NCBI GenBank assembly: GCA_963966185.1
Contig: CAWZYM010000300.1
Coordinates: 142,001-206,000 of the forward strand
From: Rhabditoides inermis
Lineage: Eukaryota; Nematoda; Chromadorea; Rhabditida; Rhabditidae
DNA: 64,000 nt
Reading direction: 5' to 3'
The position numbers and the translations under genes are program-made. Shown piece by piece: positions 1 through 13,750 of the stretch (positions are counted from its first letter, which is position 1; the number at the start of each line of letters is the position of its first letter). The notes under the pieces were generated by a model. It searched no databases. It had not been told where the DNA came from and was given only the letters and a program-made list of their open reading frames with translations.

Positions 1-3000
1 GCACGAAGACATTTGTCTTTTCTATGAAGCCACACGTCTTCATGCAAGTCTAATTTCTTATCAAAATAATAAACAAACATCTATTTATTGTATCTGAGTG
101 AAAAAAACCCTTGCATAAAGACATTTGTGTTTTCTATCAAGCCACACGTCTTCATGCAAGTCAAATTTCTTATCAAAATGATAAACAAACATGTACTTAT
201 TGCATCTGAGTGAACACACCGCTTGCACGAAGACATTTGTCTTTTCTATGAAGCCACACGTCTTCATGCAAGTCTAATTTCTTATCAAAATTATAAATAA
301 ACATCTACTTATTGCATCTGAGTGAACACACCGCTTGCACGAAGACATTTGTCTTTTCTATGAAGCCACACGTCTTCATGCAAGTCTAATTTATTATCAA
401 AGTGAGAAATAAACATCTACTTATTGTATCTGAGTAAACACACCGCTTGCACGAAGTTATTTGTTTTTTTTTCTATCAAGCCACACGTCTTCATGCAAAT
501 CTAATTTCTTATCAAAATGATAAGCAAACATCTACTTATTGTATCTGAGTGAACACACCGCTTGCACGAAGACATTTGTCTTTTCTATCAAGCCACACGT
601 CTTCATGCAAGTCTAATTTCTTATCAAAATAATAAACAAACATCTACTTATTGTATCTGAGTGAACACACCGCTTGCACGAAGACATTTGTGTTTTCTAT
701 CAAGCCACACGTCTTCATGCAAGTCTAATTTCTTATCAAAGTGAGAAATAAACATCTACTTATTGCATCTGAGTGAATCCACCGCTTGCACGAAGACATT
801 TGTGTTTTCTATCCACCATACGTCTTCATGCAAGTCTAATTTCTTATCAAAATGATAAACAAGCATCCACTTATTGTATCTGAGTGAACACACCGCTTGC
901 ACGAAGACATTTGTCTTTTCTATCAAGCCACACGTCTTCATGCAAGTCTAATTTCTTATCAAAATGATAAACAAACATCTACTTATTGTATCTGAGTGAA
1001 CACACCGCTTGCACGAAGACATTTGTCTTTTCTATGAAGCCACACGTCTTCATGCAAGTCTAATTTCTTATCAAAATTATAAACAAACATCTACTCATTG
1101 CATCTGAGTGAATACACCGCTTGCACGAAGTTATTTGTTTTTTTCTATCAAGCCACACATCTTCATGCAAGTCTAATTTCTTATGAAAATGATAAACAAA
1201 CATCTACTTATTGTATCTGAGTGAACACACCGCTTGCACGAAGACATTTGTCTTTTCTATGAAGCCACACGTCTTCATGCAAGTCTAATTTCTTATCAAA
1301 ATAATAAACAAACATCTATTTATTGTATCTGAGTGAAAACAACCCTTGCATAAAGACATTTGTGTTTTCTATCAAGCCACACGTCTTCATGCAAGTCAAA
1401 TTTCTTATCAAAATGATAAACAAACATGTACTTATTGCATCTGAGTGAACACACCGCTTGCACGAAGACATTTGTCTTTTCTATGAAGCCACACGATTTC
1501 ATGCAAGTCTAATTTCTTATCAAATTTATAAATAAACATCTACTTATTGCATCTGAGTGAACACACCGCTTGCACGAAGACATTTGTCTTTTCTATGAAG
1601 CCACACGTCTTCATGCAAGTCTAATTTCTTATCAAAGTGAGAAATAAACATCTACTTATTGTATCTGAGTAAACACACCGCTTGCACGAAGTTATTTGTT
1701 TTTTTTTCTATCAAGCCACACGTCTTCATGCAAATCTAATTTCTTATCAAAATGATAAGCAAACATCTACTTATTGTATCTGAGTGAACACACCGCTTGC
1801 ACGAAGACATTTGTCTTTTCTATCAAGCCACACGTTTTCATGCAAGTCTAATTTCTTATCAAAATGATAAACAAGCATCCACTTATTGTATCTGAGTGAA
1901 CACACCGCTTGCACGAAGACATTTGTCTTTTCTATCAAGCCACACGTCTTCATGCAAGTCTAATTTCTTATCAAAATGATAAACAAACATCTACTTATTG
2001 TATCTGAGTGAACACACCGCTTGCACGAAGACATTTGTCTTTTCTATGAAGCCACACGTCTTCATGCAAGTCTAATTTCTTATCAAAATTATAAACAAAC
2101 ATCTACTCATTGCATCTGAGTGAATACACCGCTTGCACGAAGTTATTTGTTTTTTTCTATCAAGCCACACATCTTCATGCAAGTCTAATTTCTTATCAAA
2201 ATGATAAACAAACATCTACTTATTGTATCTGAGTGAACACACCGCTTGCACGAAGACATTTGTCTTTTCTATGAAGCCACACGTCTTCATGCAAGTCTAA
2301 TTTCTTATCAAAATAATAAACAAACATCTATTTATTGTATCTGAGTGAAAAAAACCCTTGCATAAAGACATTTGTGTTTTCTATCAAGCCACACGTCTTC
2401 ATGCAAGTCAAATTTCTTATCAAAATGATAAACAAACATGTACTTATTGCATCTGAGTGAACACACCGCTTGCACGAAGACATTTGTCTTTTCTATGAAG
2501 CCACACGTCTTCATGCAAGTCTAATTTCTTATCAAAATTATAAATAAACATCTACTTATTGCATCTGAGTGAACACACCGCTTGCACGAAGACATTTGTC
2601 TTTTCTATGAAGCCACACGTCTTCATGCAAGTCTAATTTATTATCAAAGTGAGAAATAAACATCTACTTATTGTATCTGAGTAAACACACCGCTTGCACG
2701 AAGTTATTTGTTTTTTTTTCTATCAAGCCACACGTCTTCATGCAAATCTAATTTCTTATCAAAATGATAAGCAAACATCTACTTATTGTATCTGAGTGAA
2801 CACACCGCTTGCACGAAGACATTTGTCTTTTCTATCAAGCCACACGTCTTCATGCAAGTCTAATTTCTTATCAAAATAATAAACAAACATCTACTTATTG
2901 TATCTGAGTGAACACACCGCTTGCACGAAGACATTTGTGTTTTCTATCAAGCCACACGTCTTCATGCAAGTCTAATTTCTTATCAAAGTGAGAAATAAAC

Positions 3001-4043
3001 ATCTACTTATTGCATCTGAGTGAATCCACCGCTTGCACGAAGACATTTGTGTTTTCTATCCACCATACGTCTTCATGCAAGTCTAATTTCTTATCAAAAT
3101 GATAAACAAGCATCCACTTATTGTATCTGAGTGAACACACCGCTTGCACGAAGACATTTGTCTTTTCTATCAAGCCACACGTCTTCATGCAAGTCTAATT
3201 TCTTATCAAAATGATAAACAAACATCTACTTATTGTATCTGAGTGAACACACCGCTTGCACGAAGACATTTGTCTTTTCTATGAAGCCACACGTCTTCAT
3301 GCAAGTCTAATTTCTTATCAAAATTATAAACAAACATCTACTCATTGCATCTGAGTGAATACACCGCTTGCACGAAGTTATTTGTTTTTTTCTATCAAGC
3401 CACACATCTTCATGCAAGTCTAATTTCTTATGAAAATGATAAACAAACATCTACTTATTGTATCTGAGTGAACACACCGCTTGCACGAAGACATTTGTCT
3501 TTTCTATGAAGCCACACGTCTTCATGCAAGTCTAATTTCTTATCAAAATAATAAACAAACATCTATTTATTGTATCTGAGTGAAAACAACCCTTGCATAA
3601 AGACATTTGTGTTTTCTATCAAGCCACACGTCTTCATGCAAGTCAAATTTCTTATCAAAATGATAAACAAACATGTACTTATTGCATCTGAGTGAACACA
3701 CCGCTTGCACGAAGACATTTGTCTTTTCTATGAAGCCACACGATTTCATGCAAGTCTAATTTCTTATCAAATTTATAAATAAACATCTACTTATTGCATC
3801 TGAGTGAACACACCGCTTGCACGAAGACATTTGTCTTTTCTATGAAGCCACACGTCTTCATGCAAGTCTAATTTCTTATCAAAGTGAGAAATAAACATCT
3901 ACTTATTGTATCTGAGTAAACACACCGCTTGCACGAAGTTATTTGTTTTTTTTTCTATCAAGCCACACGTCTTCATGCAAATCTAATTTCTTATCAAAAT
4001 GATAAGCAAACATCTACTTATTGTATCTGAGTGAACACACCGC
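1..4043 (-). repeat. Higher-order repeat, 2247-bp period (20 monomers)
   Basis: The order of monomer variants from 1 to about 1796 recurs almost base for base at 2248 to about 4043. This includes the rare GAAAAAAACCC variant near 85 and 2332 and the CCACCATAC variant near 810 and 3057. The period of 2247 is twenty 112-bp monomers plus a few bases of homopolymer variation. After 4043 the order of variants changes. Confidence 0.85.
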
Positions 4044-6180
4044 TTGCACGAAGACATTTGTGTTTTCTATCAAGCCACACGTCTTCATGCAAGTCTAATT
4101 TCTAATCAAAGTGAGAAATAAACATCTACTTATTGCATCTGAGTGAACACACCGCTTGCACGAAGACATTTGTCTTTTCTATGAAGCCACACGTCTTCAT
4201 GCAAGTCTAATTTCTTATCAAAATGATAAACAAACATGTACTTATTGCATCTGAGTGAACACACCGCTTGCACGAAGACATTTGTGTTTTATATCAACCA
4301 TACGTCTTCATGCAAGTCTAATTTCTTATCAAAGTGAGAAATAAACATCTACTTATTGTATCTGAGTGAACACACCGCTTGCACGAAGACATTTGTGTTT
4401 TCTATCAACCATACGTCTTCATGCAAGTCTAATTTCTTATCAAAGTGAGAAATAAACATCTACTTATTGTATCTGAGTGAACACACCGCTTGCACGAAGT
4501 TATTTGTTTTTTTTTCTATCAAGCCACACGTCTTCATGCAAGTCTAATTTGTTATCAAAGTGAGAAGTAAACATCTACTTATTGTATCTGAGTAAACACA
4601 TTGCTTGCACGAAGTTATTTGTTTTTTTTCTATCAAGCCACACATCTTCATGCAAGTCTAATTTCTTATGAAAATGATAAACAAACATCTACTTATTGTA
4701 TCTGAGTGAACACACCGCTTGCACGAAGACATTTGTCTTTTCTATGAAGCCACACGTCTTCATGCAAGTCTAATTTCTTATCAAAATAATAAACAAACAT
4801 CTATTTATTGTATCTGAGTGAAAACAACCCTTGCATAAAGACATTTGTGTTTTCTATCAAGCCACACGTCTTCATGCAAGTCAAATTTCTTATCAAAATG
4901 ATAAACAAACATGTACTTATTGCATCTGAGTGAACACACCGCTTGCACGAAGACATTTGTCTTTTCTATGAAGCCACACGATTTCATGCAAGTCTAATTT
5001 CTTATCAAATTTATAAATAAACATCTACTTATTGCATCTGAGTGAACACACCGCTTGCACGAAGACATTTGTCTTTTCTATGAAGCCACACGTCTTCATG
5101 CAAGTCTAATTTCTTATCAAAGTGAGAAATAAACATCTACTTATTGTATCTGAGTAAACACACCGCTTGCACGAAGTTATTTGTTTTTTTTTCTATCAAG
5201 CCACACGTCTTCATGCAAATCTAATTTCTTATCAAAATGATAAGCAAACATCTACTTATTGTATCTGAGTGAACACACCGCTTGCACGAAGACATTTGTC
5301 TTTTCTATCAAGCCACACGTTTTCATGCAAGTCTAATTTCTTATCAAAATGATAAACAAGCATCCACTTATTGTATCTGAGTGAACACACCGCTTGCACG
5401 AAGACATTTGTCTTTTCTATCAAGCCACACGTCTTCATGCAAGTCTAATTTCTTATCAAAATAATAAACAAACATCTACTTATTGTATCTGAGTGAACAC
5501 ACCGCTTGCACGAAGACATTTGTGTTTTCTATCAAGCCACACGTCTTCATGCAAGTCTAATTTCTAATCAAAGTGAGAAATAAACATCTACTTATTGCAT
5601 CTGAGTGAACACACCGCTTGCACGAAGACATTTGTCTTTTCTATGAAGCCACACGTCTTCATGCAAGTCTAATTTCTTATCAAAATGATAAACAAACATG
5701 TACTTATTGCATCTGAGTGAACACACCGCTTGCACGAAGACATTTGTGTTTTATATCAACCATACGTCTTCATGCAAGTCTAATTTCTTATCAAAGTGAG
5801 AAATAAACATCTACTTATTGTATCTGAGTGAACACACCGCTTGCACGAAGACATTTGTGTTTTCTATCAACCATACGTCTTCATGCAAGTCTAATTTCTT
5901 ATCAAAGTGAGAAATAAACATCTACTTATTGTATCTGAGTGAACACACCGCTTGCACGAAGTTATTTGTTTTTTTTTCTATCAAGCCACACGTCTTCATG
6001 CAAGTCTAATTTGTTATCAAAGTGAGAAGTAAACATCTACTTATTGTATCTGAGTAAACACATTGCTTGCACGAAGTTATTTGTTTTTTTTCTATCAAGC
6101 CACACGTCTTCATGCAAGTCTAATTTCTTATCAAAATTATAAACAAACATCTACTTATTGTATCTGAGTGAACACACCGC

Positions 6181-9100
6181 TTGCACGAAGACATTTGTCT
6201 TTTCTATGAAGCCACACGTCTTCATGCAAGTCTAATTTCTTATCAAAATGACAAACAAACATCTACTTATTGTATCTCAGTGAACACACCGCTTGCACGA
6301 AGACATAACAACCCTTGCATAAAGACATTTGTGTTTTCTATCAAGCCACACGTCTTCATGCAAGTCAAATTTCTTATCAAAATGATAAACAAACATGTAC
6401 TTATTGCATCTGAGTGAACACACCGCTTGCACGAAGACATTTGTCTTTTCTATGAAGCCACACGTCTTCATGCAAGTCTAATTTCTTATCAAATTTATAA
6501 ATAAACATCTACTTATTGCATCTGAGTGAACACACCGCTTGCACGAAGACATTTGTCTTTTCTATGAAGCCACACGTCTTCATGCAAGTCTAATTTCTTA
6601 TCAAAGTGAGAAATAAACATCTACTTATTGTATCTGAGTAAACACACCGCTTGCACGAAGTTATTTGTTTTTTTTTTCTATCAAGCCACACGTCTTCATG
6701 CAAATCTAATTTCTTATCAAAATGATAAGCAAACATCTACTTATTGTATCTGAGTGAACACACCGCTTGCACGAAGACATTTGTCTTTTCTATCAAGCCA
6801 CACGTTTTCATGCAAGTCTAATTTCTTATCAAAATGATAAACAAGCATCCACTTATTGTATCTGAGTGAACACACCGCTTGCACGAAGACATTTGTCTTT
6901 TCTATCAAGCCACACGTCTTCATGCAAGTCTAATTTCTTATCAAAATGATAAACAAACATCTACTTATTGTATCTGAGTGAACACACCGCTTGCACGAAG
7001 ACATTTGTCTTTTCTATGAAGCCACACGTCTTCATGCAAGTCTAATTTCTTATCAAAATTATAAACAAACATCTACTCATTGCATCTGAGTGAATACACC
7101 GCTTGCACGAAGTTATTTGTTTTTTTCTATCAAGCCACACATCTTCATGCAAGTCTAATTTCTTATGAAAATGATAAACAAACATCTACTTATTGTATCT
7201 GAGTGAACACACCGCTTGCACGAAGACATTTGTCTTTTCTATGAAGCCACACGTCTTCATGCAAGTCTAATTTCTTATCAAAATAATAAACAAACATCTA
7301 TTTATTGTATCTGAGTGAAAACAACCCTTGCATAAAGACATTTGTGTTTTCTATCAAGCCACACGTCTTCATGCAAGTCAAATTTCTTATCAAAATGATA
7401 AACAAACATGTACTTATTGCATCTGAGTGAACACACCGCTTGCACGAAGACATTTGTCTTTTCTATGAAGCCACACGATTTCATGCAAGTCTAATTTCTT
7501 ATCAAATTTATAAATAAACATCTACTTATTGCATCTGAGTGAACACACCGCTTGCACGAAGACATTTGTCTTTTCTATGAAGCCACACGTCTTCATGCAA
7601 GTCTAATTTCTTATCAAAGTGAGAAATAAACATCTACTTATTGTATCTGAGTAAACACACCGCTTGCACGAAGTTATTTGTTTTTTTTTCTATCAAGCCA
7701 CACGTCTTCATGCAAATCTAATTTCTTATCAAAATGATAAGCAAACATCTACTTATTGTATCTGAGTGAACACACCGCTTGCACGAAGACATTTGTCTTT
7801 TCTATCAAGCCACACGTTTTCATGCAAGTCTAATTTCTTATCAAAATGATAAACAAGCATCCACTTATTGTATCTGAGTGAACACACCGCTTGCACGAAG
7901 ACATTTGTCTTTTCTATCAAGCCACACGTCTTCATGCAAGTCTAATTTCTTATCAAAATAATAAACAAACATCTACTTATTGTATCTGAGTGAACACACC
8001 GCTTGCACGAAGACATTTGTCTTTTCTATCAAGCCACACGTCTTCATGCAAGTCTAATTTCTTATCAAAATGATAAACAAACATGTACTTATTGCATCTG
8101 AGTGAACACACCGCTTGCACGAAGACATTTGTGTTTTATATCAACCATACGTCTTCATGCAAGTCTAATTTCTTATCAAAGTGAGAAATAAACATCTACT
8201 TATTGTATCTGAGTGAACACACCGCTTGCACGAAGACATTTGTGTTTTCTATCAACCATACGTCTTCATGCAAGTCTAATTTCTTATCAAAGTGAGAAAT
8301 AAACATCTACTTATTGTATCTGAGTGAACACACCGCTTGCACGAAGTTATTTGTTTTTTTTTCTATCAAGCCACACGTCTTCATGCAAGTCTAATTTGTT
8401 ATCAAAGTGAGAAGTAAACATCTACTTATTGTATCTGAGTAAACACATTGCTTGCACGAAGTTATTTGTTTTTTTTCTATCAAGCCACACGTCTTCATGC
8501 AAGTCTAATTTCTTATCAAAATTATAAACAAACATCTACTTATTGTATCTGAGTGAACACACCGCTTGCACGAAGACATTTGTCTTTTCTATGAAGCCAC
8601 ACGTCTTCATGCAAGTCTAATTTCTTATCAAAATGACAAACAAACATCTACTTATTGTATCTCAGTGAACACACCGCTTGCACGAAGACATAACAACCCT
8701 TGCATAAAGACATTTGTGTTTTCTATCAAGCCACACGTCTTCATGCAAGTCAAATTTCTTATCAAAATGATAAACAAACATGTACTTATTGCATCTGAGT
8801 GAACACACCGCTTGCACGAAGACATTTGTCTTTTCTATGAAGCCACACGTCTTCATGCAAGTCTAATTTCTTATCAAATTTATAAATAAACATCTACTTA
8901 TTGCATCTGAGTGAACACACCGCTTGCACGAAGACATTTGTCTTTTCTATGAAGCCACACGTCTTCATGCAAGTCTAATTTCTTATCAAAGTGAGAAATA
9001 AACATCTACTTATTGTATCTGAGTAAACACACCGCTTGCACGAAGTTATTTGTTTTTTTTTTCTATCAAGCCACACGTCTTCATGCAAATCTAATTTCTT

Positions 9101-10950
9101 ATCAAAATGATAAGCAAACATCTACTTATTGTATCTGAGTGAACACACCGCTTGCACGAAGACATTTGTCTTTTCTATCAAGCCACACGTTTTCATGCAA
9201 GTCTAATTTCTTATCAAAATGATAAACAAGCATCCACTTATTGTATCTGAGTGAACACACCGCTTGCACGAAGACATTTGTCTTTTCTATCAAGCCACAC
9301 GTCTTCATGCAAGTCTAATTTCTTATCAAAATGATAAACAAACATCTACTTATTGTATCTGAGTGAACACACCGCTTGCACGAAGACATTTGTCTTTTCT
9401 ATGAAGCCACACGTCTTCATGCAAGTCTAATTTCTTATCAAAATTATAAACAAACATCTACTCATTGCATCTGAGTGAATACACCGCTTGCACGAAGTTA
9501 TTTGTTTTTTTCTATCAAGCCACACATCTTCATGCAAGTCTAATTTCTTATGAAAATGATAAACAAACATCTACTTATTGTATCTGAGTGAACACACCGC
9601 TTGCACGAAGACATTTGTCTTTTCTATGAAGCCACACGTCTTCATGCAAGTCTAATTTCTTATCAAAATAATAAACAAACATCTATTTATTGTATCTGAG
9701 TGAAAACAACCCTTGCATAAAGACATTTGTGTTTTCTATCAAGCCACACGTCTTCATGCAAGTCAAATTTCTTATCAAAATGATAAACAAACATGTACTT
9801 ATTGCATCTGAGTGAACACACCGCTTGCACGAAGACATTTGTCTTTTCTATGAAGCCACACGATTTCATGCAAGTCTAATTTCTTATCAAATTTATAAAT
9901 AAACATCTACTTATTGCATCTGAGTGAACACACCGCTTGCACGAAGACATTTGTCTTTTCTATGAAGCCACACGTCTTCATGCAAGTCTAATTTCTTATC
10001 AAAGTGAGAAATAAACATCTACTTATTGTATCTGAGTAAACACACCGCTTGCACGAAGTTATTTGTTTTTTTTTCTATCAAGCCACACGTCTTCATGCAA
10101 ATCTAATTTCTTATCAAAATGATAAGCAAACATCTACTTATTGTATCTGAGTGAACACACCGCTTGCACGAAGACATTTGTCTTTTCTATCAAGCCACAC
10201 GTTTTCATGCAAGTCTAATTTCTTATCAAAATGATAAACAAGCATCCACTTATTGTATCTGAGTGAACACACCGCTTGCACGAAGACATTTGTCTTTTCT
10301 ATCAAGCCACACGTCTTCATGCAAGTCTAATTTCTTATCAAAATAATAAACAAACATCTACTTATTGTATCTGAGTGAACACACCGCTTGCACGAAGACA
10401 TTTGTGTTTTCTATCAAGCCACACGTCTTCATGCAAGTCTAATTTCTAATCAAAGTGAGAAATAAACATCTACTTATTGCATCTGAGTGAACACACCGCT
10501 TGCACGAAGACATTTGTCTTTTCTATGAAGCCACACGTCTTCATGCAAGTCTAATTTCTTATCAAAATGATAAACAAACATGTACTTATTGCATCTGAGT
10601 GAACACACCGCTTGCACGAAGACATTTGTGTTTTATATCAACCATACGTCTTCATGCAAGTCTAATTTCTTATCAAAGTGAGAAATAAACATCTACTTAT
10701 TGTATCTGAGTGAACACACCGCTTGCACGAAGACATTTGTGTTTTCTATCAACCATACGTCTTCATGCAAGTCTAATTTCTTATCAAAGTGAGAAATAAA
10801 CATCTACTTATTGTATCTGAGTGAACACACCGCTTGCACGAAGTTATTTGTTTTTTTTTCTATCAAGCCACACGTCTTCATGCAAGTCTAATTTGTTATC
10901 AAAGTGAGAAGTAAACATCTACTTATTGTATCTGAGTAAACACATTGCTT
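6181..10950 (-). repeat. Higher-order repeat, 2385-bp period, marked by a truncated hybrid monomer
   Basis: Two consecutive units start at 6181 and 8566. Each carries the same short hybrid monomer, in which GAAGACAT runs straight into AACAACCCTTGCAT (6300 and 8685). This deletion has been copied with the whole block, so the unit of amplification was the multi-monomer block, not the single monomer. Confidence 0.85.
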
Positions 10951-13750
10951 GCACGAAGTTATTTGTTTTTTTTCTATCAAGCCACACATCTTCATGCAAG
11001 TCTAATTTCTTATGAAAATGATAAACAAACATCTACTTATTGTATCTGAGTGAACACACCGCTTGCACGAAGACATTTGTCTTTTCTATGAAGCCACACG
11101 TCTTCATGCAAGTCTAATTTCTTATCAAAATAATAAACAAACATCTATTTATTGTATCTGAGTGAAAACAACCCTTGCATAAAGACATTTGTGTTTTCTA
11201 TCAAGCCACACGTCTTCATGCAAGTCAAATTTCTTATCAAAATGATAAACAAACATGTACTTATTGCATCTGAGTGAACACACCGCTTGCACGAAGACAT
11301 TTGTCTTTTCTATGAAGCCACACGATTTCATGCAAGTCTAATTTCTTATCAAATTTATAAATAAACATCTACTTATTGCATCTGAGTGAACACACCGCTT
11401 GCACGAAGACATTTGTCTTTTCTATGAAGCCACACGTCTTCATGCAAGTCTAATTTCTTATCAAAGTGAGAAATAAACATCTACTTATTGTATCTGAGTA
11501 AACACACCGCTTGCACGAAGTTATTTTTTTTTTCTATCAAGCCACACGTCTTCATGCAAATCTAATTTCTTATCAAAATGATAAGCAAACATCTACTTAT
11601 TGTATCTGAGTGAACACACCGCTTGCACGAAGACATTTGTCTTTTCTATCAAGCCACACGTTTTCATGCAAGTCTAATTTCTTATCAAAATGATAAACAA
11701 GCATCCACTTATTGTATCTGAGTGAACACACCGCTTGCACGAAGACATTTGTCTTTTCTATCAAGCCACACGTCTTCATGCAAGTCTAATTTCTTATCAA
11801 AATAATAAACAAACATCTACTTATTGTATCTGAGTGAACACACCGCTTGCACGAAGACATTTGTGTTTTCTATCAAGCCACACGTCTTCATGCAAGTCTA
11901 ATTTCTAATCAAAGTGAGAAATAAACATCTACTTATTGCATCTGAGTGAACACACCGCTTGCACGAAGACATTTGTCTTTTCTATGAAGCCACACGTCTT
12001 CATGCAAGTCTAATTTCTTATCAAAATGATAAACAAACATGTACTTATTGCATCTGAGTGAACACACCGCTTGCACGAAGACATTTGTGTTTTATATCAA
12101 CCATACGTCTTCATGCAAGTCTAATTTCTTATCAAAGTGAGAAATAAACATCTACTTATTGTATCTGAGTGAACACACCGCTTGCACGAAGACATTTGTG
12201 TTTTCTATCAACCATACGTCTTCATGCAAGTCTAATTTCTTATCAAAGTGAGAAATAAACATCTACTTATTGTATCTGAGTGAACACACCGCTTGCACGA
12301 AGTTATTTGTTTTTTTTTCTATCAAGCCACACGTCTTCATGCAAGTCTAATTTGTTATCAAAGTGAGAAGTAAACATCTACTTATTGTATCTGAGTAAAC
12401 ACATTGCTTGCACGAAGTTATTTGTTTTTTTTCTATCAAGCCACACATCTTCATGCAAGTCTAATTTCTTATGAAAATGATAAACAAACATCTACTTATT
12501 GTATCTGAGTGAACACACCGCTTGCACGAAGACATTTGTCTTTTCTATGAAGCCACACGTCTTCATGCAAGTCTAATTTCTTATCAAAATAATAAACAAA
12601 CATCTATTTATTGTATCTGAGTGAAAACAACCCTTGCATAAAGACATTTGTGTTTTCTATCAAGCCACACGTCTTCATGCAAGTCAAATTTCTTATCAAA
12701 ATGATAAACAAACATGTACTTATTGCATCTGAGTGAACACACCGCTTGCACGAAGACATTTGTCTTTTCTATGAAGCCACACGATTTCATGCAAGTCTAA
12801 TTTCTTATCAAATTTATAAATAAACATCTACTTATTGCATCTGAGTGAACACACCGCTTGCACGAAGACATTTGTCTTTTCTATGAAGCCACACGTCTTC
12901 ATGCAAGTCTAATTTCTTATCAAAGTGAGAAATAAACATCTACTTATTGTATCTGAGTAAACACACCGCTTGCACGAAGTTATTTTTTTTCTATCAAGCC
13001 ACACGTCTTCATGCAAATCTAATTTCTTATCAAAATGATAAGCAAACATCTACTTATTGTATCTGAGTGAACACACCGCTTGCACGAAGACATTTGTCTT
13101 TTCTATCAAGCCACACGTTTTCATGCAAGTCTAATTTCTTATCAAAATGATAAACAAGCATCCACTTATTGTATCTGAGTGAACACACCGCTTGCACGAA
13201 GACATTTGTCTTTTCTATCAAGCCACACGTCTTCATGCAAGTCTAATTTCTTATCAAAATAATAAACAAACATCTACTTATTGTATCTGAGTGAACACAC
13301 CGCTTGCACGAAGACATTTGTGTTTTCTATCAAGCCACACGTCTTCATGCAAGTCTAATTTCTAATCAAAGTGAGAAATAAACATCTACTTATTGCATCT
13401 GAGTGAACACACCGCTTGCACGAAGACATTTGTCTTTTCTATGAAGCCACACGTCTTCATGCAAGTCTAATTTCTTATCAAAATGATAAACAAACATGTA
13501 CTTATTGCATCTGAGTGAACACACCGCTTGCACGAAGACATTTGTGTTTTATATCAACCATACGTCTTCATGCAAGTCTAATTTCTTATCAAAGTGAGAA
13601 ATAAACATCTACTTATTGTATCTGAGTGAACACACCGCTTGCACGAAGACATTTGTGTTTTCTATCAACCATACGTCTTCATGCAAGTCTAATTTCTTAT
13701 CAAAGTGAGAAATAGACATCTACTTATTGTATCTGAGTGAACACACCGCT
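9687..13750 (-). repeat. Higher-order repeat, ~1459-bp period (13 monomers), about three copies
   Basis: Variant landmarks recur at 9687, 11149 and 12608 (TTTATGCAAGG class with the ATTTCATG change) and at 10138, 11597 and 13054 (GTTTTCATG class). The spacing is 1457-1462 bp. The small length differences fall in the T-run of the GTTATTTG(T)n monomer, which is shorter in the later copies (near 11521 and 12980). It overlaps the end of the 2385-bp block. Confidence 0.8.
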
